Assembly: GCA_021234155.1 (NCBI GenBank)
Contig: JAJEKV010000035.1
Span: 5,779,999 to 5,843,998 of the forward strand
From: Isoetes taiwanensis
Taxonomy: Eukaryota; Streptophyta; Lycopodiopsida; Isoetales; Isoetaceae
DNA length: 64,000 nucleotides
Reading direction: 5' to 3'
In this document: positions 14,601 through 29,300 of the stretch, piece after piece
Layout of the letters: each line of letters begins with the position of its first letter
How positions within the stretch are numbered: the stretch's first letter is position 1
Program-made: the position numbers and the translations under genes
The notes under the pieces: model-generated
What the model saw: the letters and a program-made list of their open reading frames with translations, nothing else
Told to the model about the DNA's origin: nothing
Database searches by the model: none

Positions 14601-17600
14601 CCTGTAACTTGCTCCCTAGGGTAATTTCGCTTATTCCTGACGATTTGCCATTCCCGGAGCCTCCCTTGCGTCCGAATTCCACAAGACACCGCAGCTTCAC
14701 AAGGCCGACTCAGACGCCCGGGTTTGATAAGTTCTCCCGGGACCGACCGAATCTTGGGCCTTCAAGAGGGGCCTCTCGAACTGAGGATCCAAATCTGGCC
14801 GGATAGGGAACCCCGCCCGAGGGTGGTCATTAGCGCAAAATGGGCCGCCAGAAGGGTCGCCTGGAACTTTTGGATCCCTCTGGGTCCTGACTTCCTCCCT
14901 CTTGTGAGGGATCCCAAGGTCTCAGTCTGCTTGACTTGGGAAGGGTGCCACGGCTGTTCTAACCACGCCCACTGCTCTAATGCTAACCCTTGACCTAGAC
15001 CTTCTCCGAAATTTCGAAAATTAATGTAGTCGAAATGGATTAGATTCCAACAAAAATCGTAATTTATTTTCGTATAATGCACACTATGGACTTATGAATG
15101 TCTTGCCACCGTAAAAGCGCCCGACCATTGCTACCCAGGAGGAGGACAGCTCAAACTCCGCCTCCGCTGGCCTCTTGCCCGTGAGCCTCCGGGACTGGCA
15201 TTTTCTCACAGTCCTAAGTGCAATGCATTGTTCAAGCCCCCAAAACGCAAACCCTTCTAACCTCGGCAACCCATGTGTTTACGCTTTGGTGCCTCCTGTC
15301 GACCTCGCAAGGACTCATACCGTGACTTGACGTGGAGGTGTTGACGCCAGAGTATCGACCCTAAAATCTCTAAGCCGCTTTGCTCCAATTTCCTCTCTCC
15401 AAGGCCCTGGGATCTGACCATGACCTCCCCCTCCTGAATCGCGACTTGACTCGCCACGGACTCGAACGCTGACGTTGCCCTGGGATCAAGTTCCGCATGT
15501 AAGACCACCCGACCTCCAAGAAGCGCCTAAAGTAGCCTACTTCCATCACACTGGGAAATAATTGAATTAGATGTGGATGATACCGTCAGTGAGGGCGTGA
15601 GTGTTTCTCTCTTTGCAAAACCGACCTTGTAACTTGCTCCTAGGGTAATTTCAATATTCCCACGATTTGCCATTCCCGAGCCTCCTATGTCTTAACGACA
15701 AGATACCGCAGCTTTACATACGACTCTCAGACGTTTCCTTCAAGGTTTGACAAGTTCTCCCGACCGATCTCGAATTTTGGGCCTTCCCGAAGAGGGGCCC
15801 CGGAATCTGAGGATCCAATTCACGGATAGGGAAACTGGCCCGGAGGGTGGTTATTAGCGTACCGGGAGGCCAGAAGGGGCTGCCTCTGGAACTTTTTTGG
15901 ACTTGGCCTTGGGGTCCTGACTCTCCCTCCTTGTGAGGGATCCCCGCAAGGTCCCCGGCCTCGCTTGATTTGGGGAAGGGTGCCACCGCTTGCTCCGCAA
16001 CCCGCCGCCTGGACTGCTCTACGTCAATTGACCTAGACCTTCTCCAAAATTCTTGAAAATTGGGCTGTAATGAAATGATTAGGATTCCACCGGCAAAAAT
16101 CAGAATTTATTTTCAGACAATGCATTAATCAAGGAATTTATGAATGTTCTACATCATAAAAGCGCCCGACTTCCCCATTTGCCACATCGGAGGGGAGGAC
16201 AGGCCCAAACCCGCCTCCGGCTGGGCCCCTTGTCTGCACTGACCGGCAGCCTCGGCCGTCCTGCGTGACCAAGTCCCGCCCCAAAACGCAACCCTTCTAG
16301 AACTCCGGCACCGTGGTTTACAAAGTGGAGGCCCCTCCTTGTCGATTCTAAGGACTCAAGGCCGTGATCTTCAATGGGAGGGGGTATTGACGCTGTGAGC
16401 ATCGGACCCTAAAATCTCCCGAAGCTGTTGCTTGCCCCGAATTTCCTCTCCTAAGACCTCGACTGACTTGCCACCTCTCCCTCCCAATCGCGATTTGACT
16501 CGCCAATGGACCCAACGCCCACGCTGCCCCGGGACCAAGTCTGTGGCCGTACACCTCACCCCACCTCCAAGAAGCGCCAAAGTAGCTCACTTCCATCACA
16601 CTCGTGAACAATTGGCCTAGGATGTGGATGCGGATACCGGCTTCGGTGAGGGCGGAGGTTTCTCTCCTTTGCAAACCCCAATTTGTAACTTGCTCCCCTA
16701 GGGTAATTTCGCCATTCCCGACGATTTGGCAGGGTCGACGGCCATTCCTGAGCCTCCCGGTGCCCGAACGACAAGACACCGCGGGAGCTCTTGGCACGAC
16801 TCAGACGCCCGCTGGTTTGACAAGTTCTCCTGACCGATCTCGAATCTTTTGGGCTTCCCAAAGGGGCCCTGAACTAAGGATCCAACCTACGGATAGGGGA
16901 ACCAAACGGAGGGTGGTCATTAGCTGCACCCCTCGGGAGCGCCCGCCAGGAAGGGCTGCCCCGGGAACTTTTTGATCCTACTTGGGGTCCGACTCTCCCT
17001 CTCGTGAGGGATCCCCAAGGTCCTGGTCTGTTTGACTTGGGGAAGGGTGCTACTTGCTGTCTCAAGAACGGGCTGCCCCGATCGTTTTAATACAACCTTG
17101 ACCTAGACCTCCGAAAATTTAAAATTACCGTAGGCCGGAATGGATTAGATTCCACCGGCAAAATCAGAATTTATTTTCGTATAATGCATTAATTGCTAAT
17201 TTATGAATGTCTCACACCTAAAAGCGCCCGACTTCTACTTGCCAGCATCTGGAGGAGGACATGCCCAACCTCGTCCGCTGCCTCCCTTGCCCGTATTCTC
17301 ACGTAGCTTTCCACAGTCCTGCACACCAAGTCTCGCCCCAAACGCAAACCCTTCTAGAACTCCGCAACCCATGTGGTTTACTGCTGAGCCTCCTTGTCGA
17401 TTCGGCGGACCTTGCGCCGTGACTTGACGCGGAGTGGGGTGTTGACGCAGCACTCCGACCCCTAAAAATCCCCTGGCCGCTTGTTCCCGACTTCCTCTCC
17501 CCAAGGCCCTCACCTGACGGCGACCTCCCTCTCCCGAATCGCCACCTGACTCCGCCAACGGACCTCAACGCCGACGTTGCCCCTGGGACCAAGTCTGTGG

Positions 17601-18479
17601 CCGAAGACCACCCGACCTCCAATAGCTGCCAAAGTATTTTACCCATCACACCTGTAGTCAATTGGCCCAGGATGTGATGCCGGATACCGCCGGAGGGCGG
17701 AGTGTTTCTCCCTTTGCAAAACCGACCCTGTAACTTGCTCCCTAGGTAATTTCGTCATTCCATATTCCAGCCTCCTGCGCCCGAATCCACAAGACACCGG
17801 TAGCTTTGCCGACCTCAGACGCCTGCTTTGATAAGTTCTCCTGGACCGATCTCGAATCTTTGGGCCTTCCCAAGAGGGGCCTCAACGGAGTGATCCAACC
17901 ACGGATAGGAACCGGCTCCGGAGGTGGTCATTAGCGTGCAGTTCTGGGAGCCGCCAGAAGGGTCAGCCTCGTGAACTTTTTGGATCCCGCCCTTGGGGTC
18001 CTGGACTCCCTCTTGTGAGGGATCCCTGCAAGGTCCCGGCCTCGCTTTTGACTTGGGAAGGTGCCGCCTCTGCTGCCATGCAACGGGGCTGCCCCCCGAC
18101 TGCTCTAATGCTAACCCTTGACCTAGACCTTCCTCCAAAATTTCAAAATTGGGCTGTAGGCCGAGATGGATTAGAATCCAACCGCAAAAAATCAGAATTT
18201 ATTTTCGTGACAATGCATTAATTGTGAATTTATGAATGTCTTACATCCAAAAAGCCCCCACTTCTACTTGCACACATCGGGAGGAGGACAGGCCCAAACT
18301 CCGCCTCCGCGGGCCCCTTGCTCCATATTCCTCATAAAATGCGCTTCTTGGGCCAGTCCTAAGTGCAAGAAGCGGGCCAAAACGCAAACCCTTCTACAAC
18401 CCGGCAACCCATGTGGTTTACGCTTTGGAGGCCTCTCCTTGTCAGATTCGGGCGGACCTTGCGCCTTGACTTGACATGG

Positions 18480-18500
18480 AGATGGGGGTGTTGATTTGAC
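18480..18500. repeat. Internal deletion in one satellite unit
   Basis: GGGGGTGTTGA is followed directly by TTTGACTCGCCAATGG. The roughly 120-130 bp normally between them (the GACGCCAGAGCACGGACCC to GAATCGCGA block) are missing. This is the shortest unit, with 991 bp between AT boxes. TTGA lies at the junction and may have mediated the deletion. Confidence 0.7.
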
Positions 18501-20330
18501 TCGCCAATGGACCCTTGTCCCGGGACCAAGTTCCGCGGGCTGTAGCCGATCCCCCTCCTCCAAGAAGCAATTCAAAGTAGCCTCGGGACCTTCCATCACA
18601 CCAAAGTAGTCAATTGGTCATTGGGATGTGGATGCGGATACCGCCGTGGAGGGCGGAGTGTTTCTTTCTTTGCAAAACCGACCTTGTAACTTGCTCCTAG
18701 GGTAATTTCGCCATTCCTGACGATTTGGGTGGTCGATTTGCCATTCCCGAGCCTCCTGCGCCCGAACGACAAGACAATGCGGTTTCTACAAGGCCGACCT
18801 CAGACGCCCCTACGGTTTGACAAGTTCTCCCGACCGATCTGGAAATTTTTGGGCCTTCCCAAGAGGGGCCCCCGAACGGAGGATCCAACCTGGTCGGATA
18901 GGGGAACTGGGGCCCGGAGGGTGGTCATTAGCGTGCAGCCCCCGGGAGCCGCCAGAAGGGCTGCCGGGAACTTTTTGGATCCCCCTGGGGTCCGGACTCT
19001 CCCCTCTTGGAGGGATCCCCGCAAGGTCCCGGCCTCGCTTGACTTGGGGAAGGGTGCCAGCCTGTTGCCCCGCAACGGGCTGCCCCGACCGCTCTAATGC
19101 TAACCCTTGACCTAGACCTCTCCAAAAATTTCAAAATTGGGCTGTGTGATGGAAATGGATTAGGATTCCAGCTGGCAAAAAATCAGAATTTATTTTCGTG
19201 ATAATGCATTAATTGCGAATTTATGAATGTTGCCATCGCAAAAGCGCCCGACTTCTACTTGCCACATCGGAGGAGGACAGGCCCAACTCCGCCTCCGCCA
19301 GTTCCCTGTTCCAGATTCCCATTGCCAGCTAAAACCCCTCGGCCAGCCAGGTCCTGGAAGTGCAACATCAAGTCTCGCCCCCAAAACGCAAAACCCTTCT
19401 AGAACCCTAAGGCAACCTATCCCATCGTGGTTTACGCTTTGGAGGCCCTCTCCTTGTCGATTCAAGAAGCGGGACCTTGCACCGTGACTTGACGGGAGTG
19501 GAGGGGGGGTGTTGACGCCAGAAATTTTGACCCTAAAATCCCCCCTAAGCCGCTGTCTCCCGAGCCTCTCTCCAAGGCCCCTCGGGGACGGACGGCCCAC
19601 CCTCTCCGAATCGCGATTTGACTCTCGCCAATGGACTCGTAACGCCGACGCTGCCCTTGGGACCAAGTTCCGTGGCTTAAGACCACCCGACTCCAAGAAG
19701 CGCCAAAGTAGCTCACTTCCATCACACCGTAGTCAATTGGCTTAGATGTGGATGCGGATACCGCCGTGGAGGGCGGAGTGTTTTTTTCTTTTGCAAACCG
19801 ACCTTTGTAACTTGCTCCCTAGGGTAATTTCGCCATTCCTGACGATTATTTAGGTCGATTTGCCATTCCGAGCCTCCCGCGTGCCCGGAACCACAAGACA
19901 ATGCGGTTTCTACAAGGCCGACCTCGTGATATTGAACAAGGGTTTGACAAGTTCTCCTGGACTTGATCTGGAATCTTTTGGGCCTTCCCAAGAGGGGCCT
20001 CGAACGGAGGATCCAACGGCCGGATAGGGGAACCGGCCCGGAGGGTGGTCATTAGCTGCAGCCTCGGGAGCCTGCCTGTGAAGGGCTGCCTCGGGAACTT
20101 TTTGGATCCCGCCTCTGGGGTCCGGACTCTCCCTCTTGTGAGGGATCCCCTGCAAGGTCCCGGCCTCGCTTGACTTGGGGAAGGGTGCCAGCTCGGTTGT
20201 TCTCGCAACGGGCTGCCCCGACTGCTCTAATGCTAACCCTTTGACCTAGACCTTCTCCGAAAATTTCAAAATTGGGCTGTAGCCGGAGATGGATTAGGAA
20301 TCCAGCCGGCAAAAATCAGAATTTATTTTC

Positions 20331-23300
20331 GACAATGCATTAATTGCGAATTTATGAATGTCTTGCCACCGCAAAAGCGCCCGACTTCTACTTGCCACAT
20401 CGGGAGGAGGACAGGCCCAAACTCCGCCTCCGCCAGGCCCCCTTGCTCCGTATTCTCGGCTGCAGCCGGCCTCGGCCAGTCCCAAGTGCAACAGACCAAG
20501 TCTCTCGCCCCCAAAACGCAAACCCTTCTAGAACCCGGCAACCCATGTGGTTTACGCTTTGGAGGCCCTCCTTGTCGATTCGGGGGACCTTGCGCCGTGA
20601 CTTGACATGGAGGGGGTGTTGACGCCAGAGCACGGACCCTAAAATCCCCCCGGAAGCTGCTTGCCCCGAATTTCCTCTCCCCAAGGCCTTGGGGACGGAC
20701 GTTAACTTCCCCTCCCGAATCGCGATTTGACTCTGCTTAATGGACTCTTAACGCCGAAATTTTCTCGGGGACCAAGTTCCGTGGGCCAGAAGACCACCCG
20801 ACCTCCAAGAAGCGCCAAAGTAGCTCACTTCCATCACACCGTAGTCAATTGGCCTAGGATGTTTTGGATACCGTCGTGGAGGGCGGAGTGTTTCTTTTTT
20901 TGCAAAACCAACCTTGTAACTTGCTCCCTAGGGTAATTTCGCCATTCTGGGACGATTTAAGGTGGTCGATTTTGCCATCCCGAGCCTCTTTTTTAATTAA
21001 CGACAAGACATCATGGGTTTCTAGCTTTTCGACCTCGGACGCGGGTTTGACAAGTTTCCCGACCGATCCGAATCTTTTGGGCCTTCCCAAGAGGGGCCCC
21101 GAACGGAGGATCCAACGGTCGGATAGGGGAACGGGCCCCGGAGGGTGGTCATTAGCTTTGCAGCCCCCGGGAGCGCCAGAAGGGCTGCCTCGGAACTTTT
21201 TTGATCCCGCCTCTTGGGGTCCTGGACTCTCCCTCTTGTGAGGGATCCCCGCAAGGTCCCCGGCCTCGCTTGACTTGGGGAAGGGTGCCACTGGTTGCCC
21301 CCCGCAACGGGCTGCCCCCACCGCTCTAATGCTAACCCTTTGACCTAGACCTTCTCCTAAAAATTTCAAAATTGGGCTGTGTGCTCGGAGATGGATTAGG
21401 AATCCAAATGGCAAAAAATCAGAATTTATTTTCGCACAATGCATTAATTGCGAATTTATGAATGTCTTGCCACCGCAAAAGCGCCCGACTTCTACTTGCC
21501 ACATCGGGAGGAGGACAGGGCCCAAACTCCGCCTCCGCCGGGCCTCCTTTGTCTGTATTCTCGGCTGCAGCCTTCCGGCCAGGTCCCAAGTGCAATGTAT
21601 CAAGTCTCGCCCCCAAAACGCAAACCCTTCTAGAAACCTCGCAACCCATGTGGTTTACGTTTTGGAGGCCCTCTCCTTGTCAGATTCGGGCGGGACCTTG
21701 CGCCGTGACTTGACGTGGAGTGGGGGTGTTGACGCCAGAGCACGGACCCTAAAATCCCCCCCGAAGCCGCTTTTGCCCCGAATTTTCTCTCCCCAAGGCC
21801 CCGGGACGGACGCCACTCCCCCTCCGAATCGCGATTTGGCTCGCCAATGGACTCTAACGCCGACATTGCAATGGGGACCAAGTTGCGGGCAGAAGACCAC
21901 CCGACCTCCAAGAAGCGCCCAAAGTAGCTCACTTCCATCACACTCGTAGTCAATTGGCCTAGGATGTGGATGCGGATACCGGCTGTGGAGGGCGGAGTGT
22001 TTTTTCTTTGCAAAACCGACCTTGTAACTTGCTCCCTAGGGTAATTTCGCCATTCCGGACGATTTGGCAGGGTCGATTTGCCATTCCGGAGCCTCCCCAG
22101 TGCCCGAACGACAAGACACTGTGGTTTCTACAAGGCCGACCTCAGGACGCCCCGCGGTTTGACAAGTTCTCCCGGACCGATCTGGAATCTTTTGGGCCTT
22201 CCCGAAGAGGGGCCCCTGAACGGAGGATCCAACGGTCGGATAGGGGAACCGGGCTGCCCCGACCGGGTGGTCATTAGCGTGCAGCCCCCCGGGGGAGCGC
22301 TGCCAGGAAGGGCTGCCTCGGGAACTTTTTTGGATCCCGCCTCTTGGGGTCCGGACTCTCCCCTCTTGTGAGGGATCCCTGCAAGGTCCTGGCCTCGTTT
22401 GACTTGGGGAAGGGTGCCAGCTCGGTTGCCCTGCAACGGGCTGCCCCGACCGTTCTAATGCTAACCCTTTGACCTAGACCTTCTCCGAAAATTTCGAAAA
22501 TTGGGCTGTGTGCTGGAGATGGATTAGGAATCCAGCTGGCAAAAAATCAGAATTTATTTTCGTACAATGCATTAATTGCGAATTTATGAATGTCTTGCCA
22601 CTGCAAAAGCGCCCCCCGACTTCTACTTGCCACATCGGGAGGAGGACAGGCCCAAACTCCGCTCCGTCAGTTCCCCTTGCTCCGTATTCTCGGTTGCAGC
22701 TCGGCCAGGTCCCAAGTGCAACAGACAAGTCTCGCCCCCAAAAACAAACCCTTCTAGAACCTGGCAACCCACAGGGTTTACGTTTTGGAGGCCCTCTCCT
22801 TGTCAGATTCGGGCGGGACCTTGCGCCGTGACTTGACGTGGAGTGGGGGTGTTGACGCCAGAGCACGGACCCTAAAATCCCCCCGGAAGCTGCTTGCCCC
22901 GAATTTCCTCTCCCCAAGGCCCTGGGGACGGACGGGCGACCTCCCCTCTCCGGAATCGCGATTTGACTCTGCCAATGGACTCAGAACGTCGACGTTGCCC
23001 TGGGGACCAAGTTCCGTGGCCAGAAGACCACCCGACCTCCAAGAAGCGCCAAAGTAGCTCACTTCCATCACACTCGTGAGTCAATTGGCCTGGGGATGTG
23101 GATGCGGATACCGCCGTGGAGGGCGTGAGTGTTTTTTCTTTTGCAAACCGACCTTGTAACTTGCTCCCTAGGGTAATTTCGCCATTCCGACGATTTGGGT
23201 GGTCGATTTGCCATTCCCGAGCCTCCCCGTGCCCGAACGACAAGACATCAAGGGTTTCTACAAGGCCGACCTCAGACGCCCGCGGTTTGACAAGTTCTCC

Positions 23301-26300
23301 TGACCGATCTGAATCTTTTGGGCCTTCCCCAAGAGGGGCCCCGAACGGAGGATCCAACGGTCGGATAGGGAACCGGGCCCGGAGGGTGGTCATTAGCGCA
23401 GCCCCGGGGGAGCGCCAGAAGGGCTGCCTCGGGAACTTTTTGATCCCGCCTCTTGGGGTCCGGACTCTCCCTCTTGTGAGGGATCCCCGCAAGGTCCCGG
23501 CCTCGCTTGACTTGGGGAAGGGTGCCAGCCGGTTGCCCCGCAACGGGCTGCCCCGACCGCTCTAATGCTAACCCTTTGACCTAGACCTTCTCCAAAAATT
23601 TCAAAATTGGGCCGTCAGCTGGATGGAGATGGATTAGGATTCCAAACCGGCAAAAATCAGAATTTATTTTCGTGACAATGCATTAATTGCGAATTTATGA
23701 ATGTCTTGCCACCGCAAAAGCGCCCGACTTCTACTTGCCACATCGGGAGGAGGACAGGCCCAAACTCCGCCTCCGCCAGTTCCTTGTCCAGATTCTCGGC
23801 TGCAGCTTTTTCGGCCAGGTCCCAAAGTGCAACAGACCAAGTCTCGCCCCCAAAACGCAAACCTTCTAGAACCCGCAACCCATGTGGTTTACGCTTTTGG
23901 AGGCCCCTCCTTGTCAGATTCGCAGGGACCTTGCACCGTGACTTGACGTGGAGTGGGGGTGTTGACGCCAGAGCACGGACCCTAAAATCCCCCGAAGCTG
24001 CTTTGCCCCTAATTTCCTCTCCCCAAGGCCCTGGGACGGACGGCGACCGGACCCCCCTCCCGAATCGCGATTTGGCTCGCTTAATGGACTCCTAGAACGC
24101 CGACATTGCCCCTGGGGACCAAGTTCCGCGGGCCGAAGACCACCCGACCTCCAAGAAGCGCCAAAGTAGCTCACTTCCATCACACTCGTAGTCAATTGGC
24201 CTAGGATGTGGATGCGGATACCGCCGTGGAGGGCGTGGAGTGTTTTTTCTTTGCAAACCGACCTTGTAACTTGCTCCCTAGGGTAATTTCGCCATTCCGG
24301 ACGATTTGGCAGTGGTCGATTTGCCATTCCGAGCCTCCCGTGCCCGAACGACAAGACAATGCGGTTTCTACAAGGCCGACCTCAGACGCCTATGGTTTGA
24401 CAAGTTCTCCGGACCGATCTGGAATCTTTGGGCCTTCCCAAGAGGGGCCCCGAACGGAGGATCCAACGGCCGGATAGGGGAACCGGCCCGGAGGGTGGTC
24501 ATTAGCAGCCCCCGGGAGCGCGCCAGAAGGGCTGCCTCGGGAATTTTTTTTTTTGGATCCCGCCCTTGGGGTCCTGACTTCTCCCTCTTGTGAGGGATCC
24601 CCGCAAGGTCCTGGCCTCGCTTGACTTGGGGAAGGGTGCCAGCCTGTTGTTCCCGCAACGGGCTGCCCCGACCGCTCTAATGCTAACCCTTTGACCTAGA
24701 CCTTCTCCAAAAATTTCAAAATTGGGCTGTGTGCCGAGATGGATTAGGATTCCAGCTGGCAAAAATCAGAATTTATTTTCGCATAATGCATTAATTGCGA
24801 ATTTATGAATGTCTTGCCATCGCAAAAAAGCGCCCGACTTCTACTTGCCACATCGGGAGGAGGACAGGCCCAAACTCCGCCTCCGCCGGGTTCCCTTGTC
24901 TCAGATTCTCGGCTGAAGCTTCTCGGCCAGGTCCCAAGTGCAACAGACAAGTCTCGCCCCCAAAACGCAAACCCTTCTAGAACCCGCAACCCATGTGGTT
25001 TACGTTTTTGGAGGCCCCTCCTTGTCGATTCAAGGGACCTTGCGCCGTGACTTGACGTGGAGTGGGGGTGTTGACGCCAGAGCACGGACCCTAAAATCCC
25101 CCCGGAAGCTGCTTGCCCCGAATTTCCTCTCCCCAAGGCCCTGGGGACGGACGGGCGACCTCCCCTCTCCGGAATCGCGATTTGGCTCTGCCAATGGACC
25201 TTAACGCCGACATTGCCCCTGGGGACCAAGTTCCGTGGGCCGTAAGACCACCCGACCTCCAAGAAGCGCCAAAGTAGCTCACTTCCATCACACTCGAGTC
25301 AATTGGCCTAGGATGTGGATGCGGATACCGCCGTGGAGGGCGGAGTGTTTTTTTCTTTGCAAACCGACCTTGTAACTTGCTCCCTAGGGTAATTTCGCCA
25401 TTCCGGACGATTTGGCAGGGTCGATTTGCCATTCCGGAGCCTCCCCGGTGCCCGAACGACAAGACAATGCGGTTTCTACAAGGCCGACCTCAGGACGCCC
25501 CGCGGTTTGACAAGTTCTCCCGGACCGATCTGGAATCTTTTGGGCCTTCCCGAAGAGGGGCCCCTGAACGGAGGATCCAACGGTCGGATAGGGGAACCGG
25601 GCTCCGGGAGGGTGGTCATTAGCGTGCAGCCCCCCGGGGGAGCGCTGCCAGGAAGGGCTGCCTCGGGAACTTTTTGATCCCGCCCTTGGGGTCCGGACTC
25701 TCCCCTCTTGTGAGGGATCCCTGCAAGGTCCTGGCCTCGTTTGACTTGGGGAAGGGTGCCAGCTCGGTTGCCCCGCAACGGGCTGCCCCGACTGTTCTAA
25801 TGCTAACCCTTTGACCTAGACCTTCTCCGAAAAATTTCAAAATTGGGGTGTAGTGAGAGATGGATTAGGAATCCACCTGGCAAAAAAATCAGAATTTATT
25901 TTCGTGACAATGCATTAATTGCGAATTTATGAATGTCTTGCCACCGCAAAAGCGCCCGACTTCTACTTGCCACATCGGGAGGAGGACAGGCCCAAACTCC
26001 GCCTCCGCTGGGCCCCCTTGCTCCAGATTCTCGGCTGCAGCTTTTCGGCCAGGTCCCAAGTGCAACAGACCAAGTCTCGGCCCCCAAAACGCAAACCCTT
26101 CTAGAACCTGGCAACCCACATGGTTTACGTTTTGGAGGCCCTCTCCTTGTCAGATTCGGGCGGGACCTTTGCGTCCCCGTGACTTGACGCGGGAGTGGGG
26201 GTGTTGACGCCTAAGAGCACGGACCCCTAAAATCCCCCGGAAGCTGCTTGCCCTGAATTTCCTCTCCCAAGGCCTTGGGGACTTCACGGACGCACACCAA

Positions 26301-29300
26301 AGTCTCTGCCCCTGTGCACCCAAACCCTCCCTCCGGAATCACGATTTGGCCCGCCAATGGACCTGACGTGGAACGCCGACATTGACTTCCTCTCCCCCTG
26401 GGACCAAGTCTCAACGCCGGCTGTAAGACCATCCACCTCCAAGAAGCGCCCAAAGTAGCTCACTTCCATCACACCGTGAGTCAATTGGCCTAGGATGTGG
26501 ACCCCGATACTGTCGTGGAGGGCATGAGTGTTTTCTTTGCAAACCGAGTTTGTAACTTGCTCCCTAGGGTAATTTCACCATTCCTGACATTTGGTGGTCG
26601 ATTATGCCATTCCCGAGCCTCCTTGCCCGAACGACAAGACACATGGGCTTTCAAGGTCGATCAGATATGCTGGTTTGACAAGTTCTCCCGGACCGATCTG
26701 GAATCTTTTGGGCCTTCCCAAGAGGGGCCCCCGAACGGAGGATCCAACGGTCGGATAGGGGAACCGGGCCCGGAGGGTGGTCATTAGCGCAGCAGCCCCC
26801 GGGAGCGCCGCCAGAAGGGCTGCCTCGGGAACTTTTTGATCCCGCCCTTGGGGTCCGGACTCTCCCTCTTGTGAGGGATCCCCTGCAAGGTCCTGGCCTC
26901 GCTTGACTTGGGGAAGGGTGCCACCGGTTGTTCTCGCAACGGGCTGCCCCGACCGCTCTAATGCTAACCCTTTGACCTAGACCTTCTCCAAAAATTTTCA
27001 AAATTGGGCTGTGTGCTGGAGATGGATTAGGATTCCAACTGCAAAAAATCAGAATTTATTTTCGACAATGCATTAATTGCGAATTTATGAATGTCTTGCC
27101 ACCGCAAAAGCGCCCGACTTCTACTTGCCACATCGGGAGGAGGACAGGCCCAAACTCCGCCTCCGTCAGTTCCCCTTGTTCAGATTCTCGGCTGCAGCTC
27201 GGCCGTGTCCCAAGTGCAACAGACCAAGTCTCGCCCCCAAAACGCAAACCCTTCTAGAACCTCGCAACCCACTGTGGTTTACGCTTTGGAGGCCCCTCCT
27301 TGTCGATTCGGCGGACCTTGCGCCGTGACTTGACGGAGTGGGGGTGTTGACGCCAGAGCACGGACCCTAAAATCCCCCCCGGAAGTGCTTTTGCCCCGAA
27401 TTTCCTCTCCCCAAGGCCCTGGGACGGGGGCGACCCAACCTCTCCGAATCGCGATTTGGCTCGCCAATGGACCCTTAACGCCGACATTGCCCTCGGGACC
27501 AAGTTCCGTGGGTTGAAGACCACCCGACCTCCAAGAAGCGCCAAAGTAGCTCACTTCCATCACACTCAGAGTCAATTGGCCTAGGATGTGGATGCTGGGA
27601 TACCGCCGTGGAGGGCGTGAGTGTTTTTTTCTTTTGCAAAACCGACCTTGTAACTTGCTCCCTAGGGTAATTTCGCCATTCCCGACGATTTGGCAGGGGT
27701 CGATTTGCCATTCCCGAGCCTCCCGTGCCCGAACGACAAGACATCATGGGTTTCTACAAGGCCGACCTCAGACCATATGGTTTGACAAGTTCTCCCGGAC
27801 CGATCCGAATCTTTTGGGCCTTCCCAAGAGGGGCCCCCGAACGGAGGATCCAACGGCCGGATAGGGGAACCGGGCCCGGAGGGTGGTCATTAGCGCATTG
27901 GGAGAGCCGCCAGAAGGGCTGCCTCGGGAACTTTTTGATCCCGCCTCTGGGGTCCGGACTCTCCCCTCTTGTGAGGGATCCCCTGCAAGGTCCCCGGCCT
28001 CGCTTGACTTGGGGAAGGGTGCCACGGTTGATCCCCGCAACGGGCTGCCCCGACCGCTCTAATGCTAACCCTTTGACCTAGACCTTCTCCTAAAAATTTA
28101 GAAAATTGGGCTGTGTGCTGGAGATGGATTAGGAATCCAGCTGGCAAAAATCAGAATTTATTTTCGTGACAATGCATTAATTGCGAATTTATGAATGTCT
28201 TGCCACCGCAAAAGCGCCCGACTTCTACTTGCCACATCGGGAGGAGGACAGGCCCAAACTCCGCCTCCAATGGGTTCCCTTGCTCCAGATTCCTGGCATG
28301 CCCTCGGCGTGTGGAAGTGCAACAGATCAAGTCTCGCCCCCAAAACGCAAACCCTTCTAGAACCCGCAGCAACCCATGTGGTTTACGCTTTTGGAGGCCC
28401 CTCCTTGTCGATTGGGGCGGGACCTTGCACCCTGACTTGACGCGGAGTGGGGGTGTTGACGCTTGAGCACGGACCCTAAAATCCCCTAAGCTGCTTGTCC
28501 CGGGAATTCTCCCAAGGCCCCGGGGACGGACGGGCGACCTCCCTCCGAATCGCGATTTCCCCTCGCCAATGGACTAATGAACATCGACATTGCCCTGGGG
28601 ACCAAGTTCCATGGCTTAGAAGACCACCCCGAGTCCAAGAAGCGCCAAAGTAGCTCACTTCCATCACACTCGTAGTCAATTGGCCCAGGATGTGGATGCG
28701 GATACCGCCGTGGAGGGCGTGAGTGTTTCTTTCTTTTGCAAACCGACCTTGTAACTTGCTCCCTAGGGTAATTTCGCCATTCCGGACGATTTGGCAGGGT
28801 CGATTTGCCATTCCCGAGCCCTAAGTGCCCGAACGACAAGACATCATGGTTTCTACAAGGCCGACCTCAGACGCCCGCGGTTTGACAAGTTCTCCCTGAC
28901 CGATCTGGAATCTTTTGGGCCTTCCCAAGAGGGGCCCCGAACGGAGGATCCAACGGCCGGATAGGGGAACCGGGCCCGGAGGGTGGTCATTAGCGCGCAG
29001 CCCCCGGGAGCGCCCGCCAGAAGGGCTGCCTCGGGAACTTTTTGATCCCGCCTCTTGGGGTCCGGACTCTCCCTCTTGTGAGGGATCCCCGCAAGGTCCC
29101 CGGCCTCGCTTGACTTAGGGGAAGGGTGCCAGCTTATATTCGGGTTGCCCCGCAACGGGCTGCCCCGACCGCTCTAATGCTAACCCTTTGACCTAGACCT
29201 TCTCCCAAAATTTTGAAAATTGGGCTAGTGTGCTGAGATGGATTAGGAATCCAGCCGGCAAAAATCAGAATTTATTTTCGTGACAATGCATTAATTGCGA

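Larger units (their letters stand above)
1000..20330. repeat. Diverged left sector of the satellite array
   Basis: Spacing between AT boxes here is mostly 990-1100 bp, averaging about 1045 bp once the unit-5 insert is removed. Compared with the right sector, copies carry many 1-4 nt deletions and dinucleotide changes such as GCC to CTT or GTT. The order of blocks inside the unit is conserved. The copy around 15,079 has lost the end of its AT box (GCACAC in place of GCATTA), and the copy near 5380 has lost most of it. Confidence 0.85.

Noticed and set aside
20854-23543. Long minus-strand frames of 223-249 codons in the satellite, with peptides repeated every 1.1 kb
   Set aside because: They recur only because the unit recurs, are interrupted or shifted in most copies, show no domain, and equally long frames occur on the plus strand of the same DNA.
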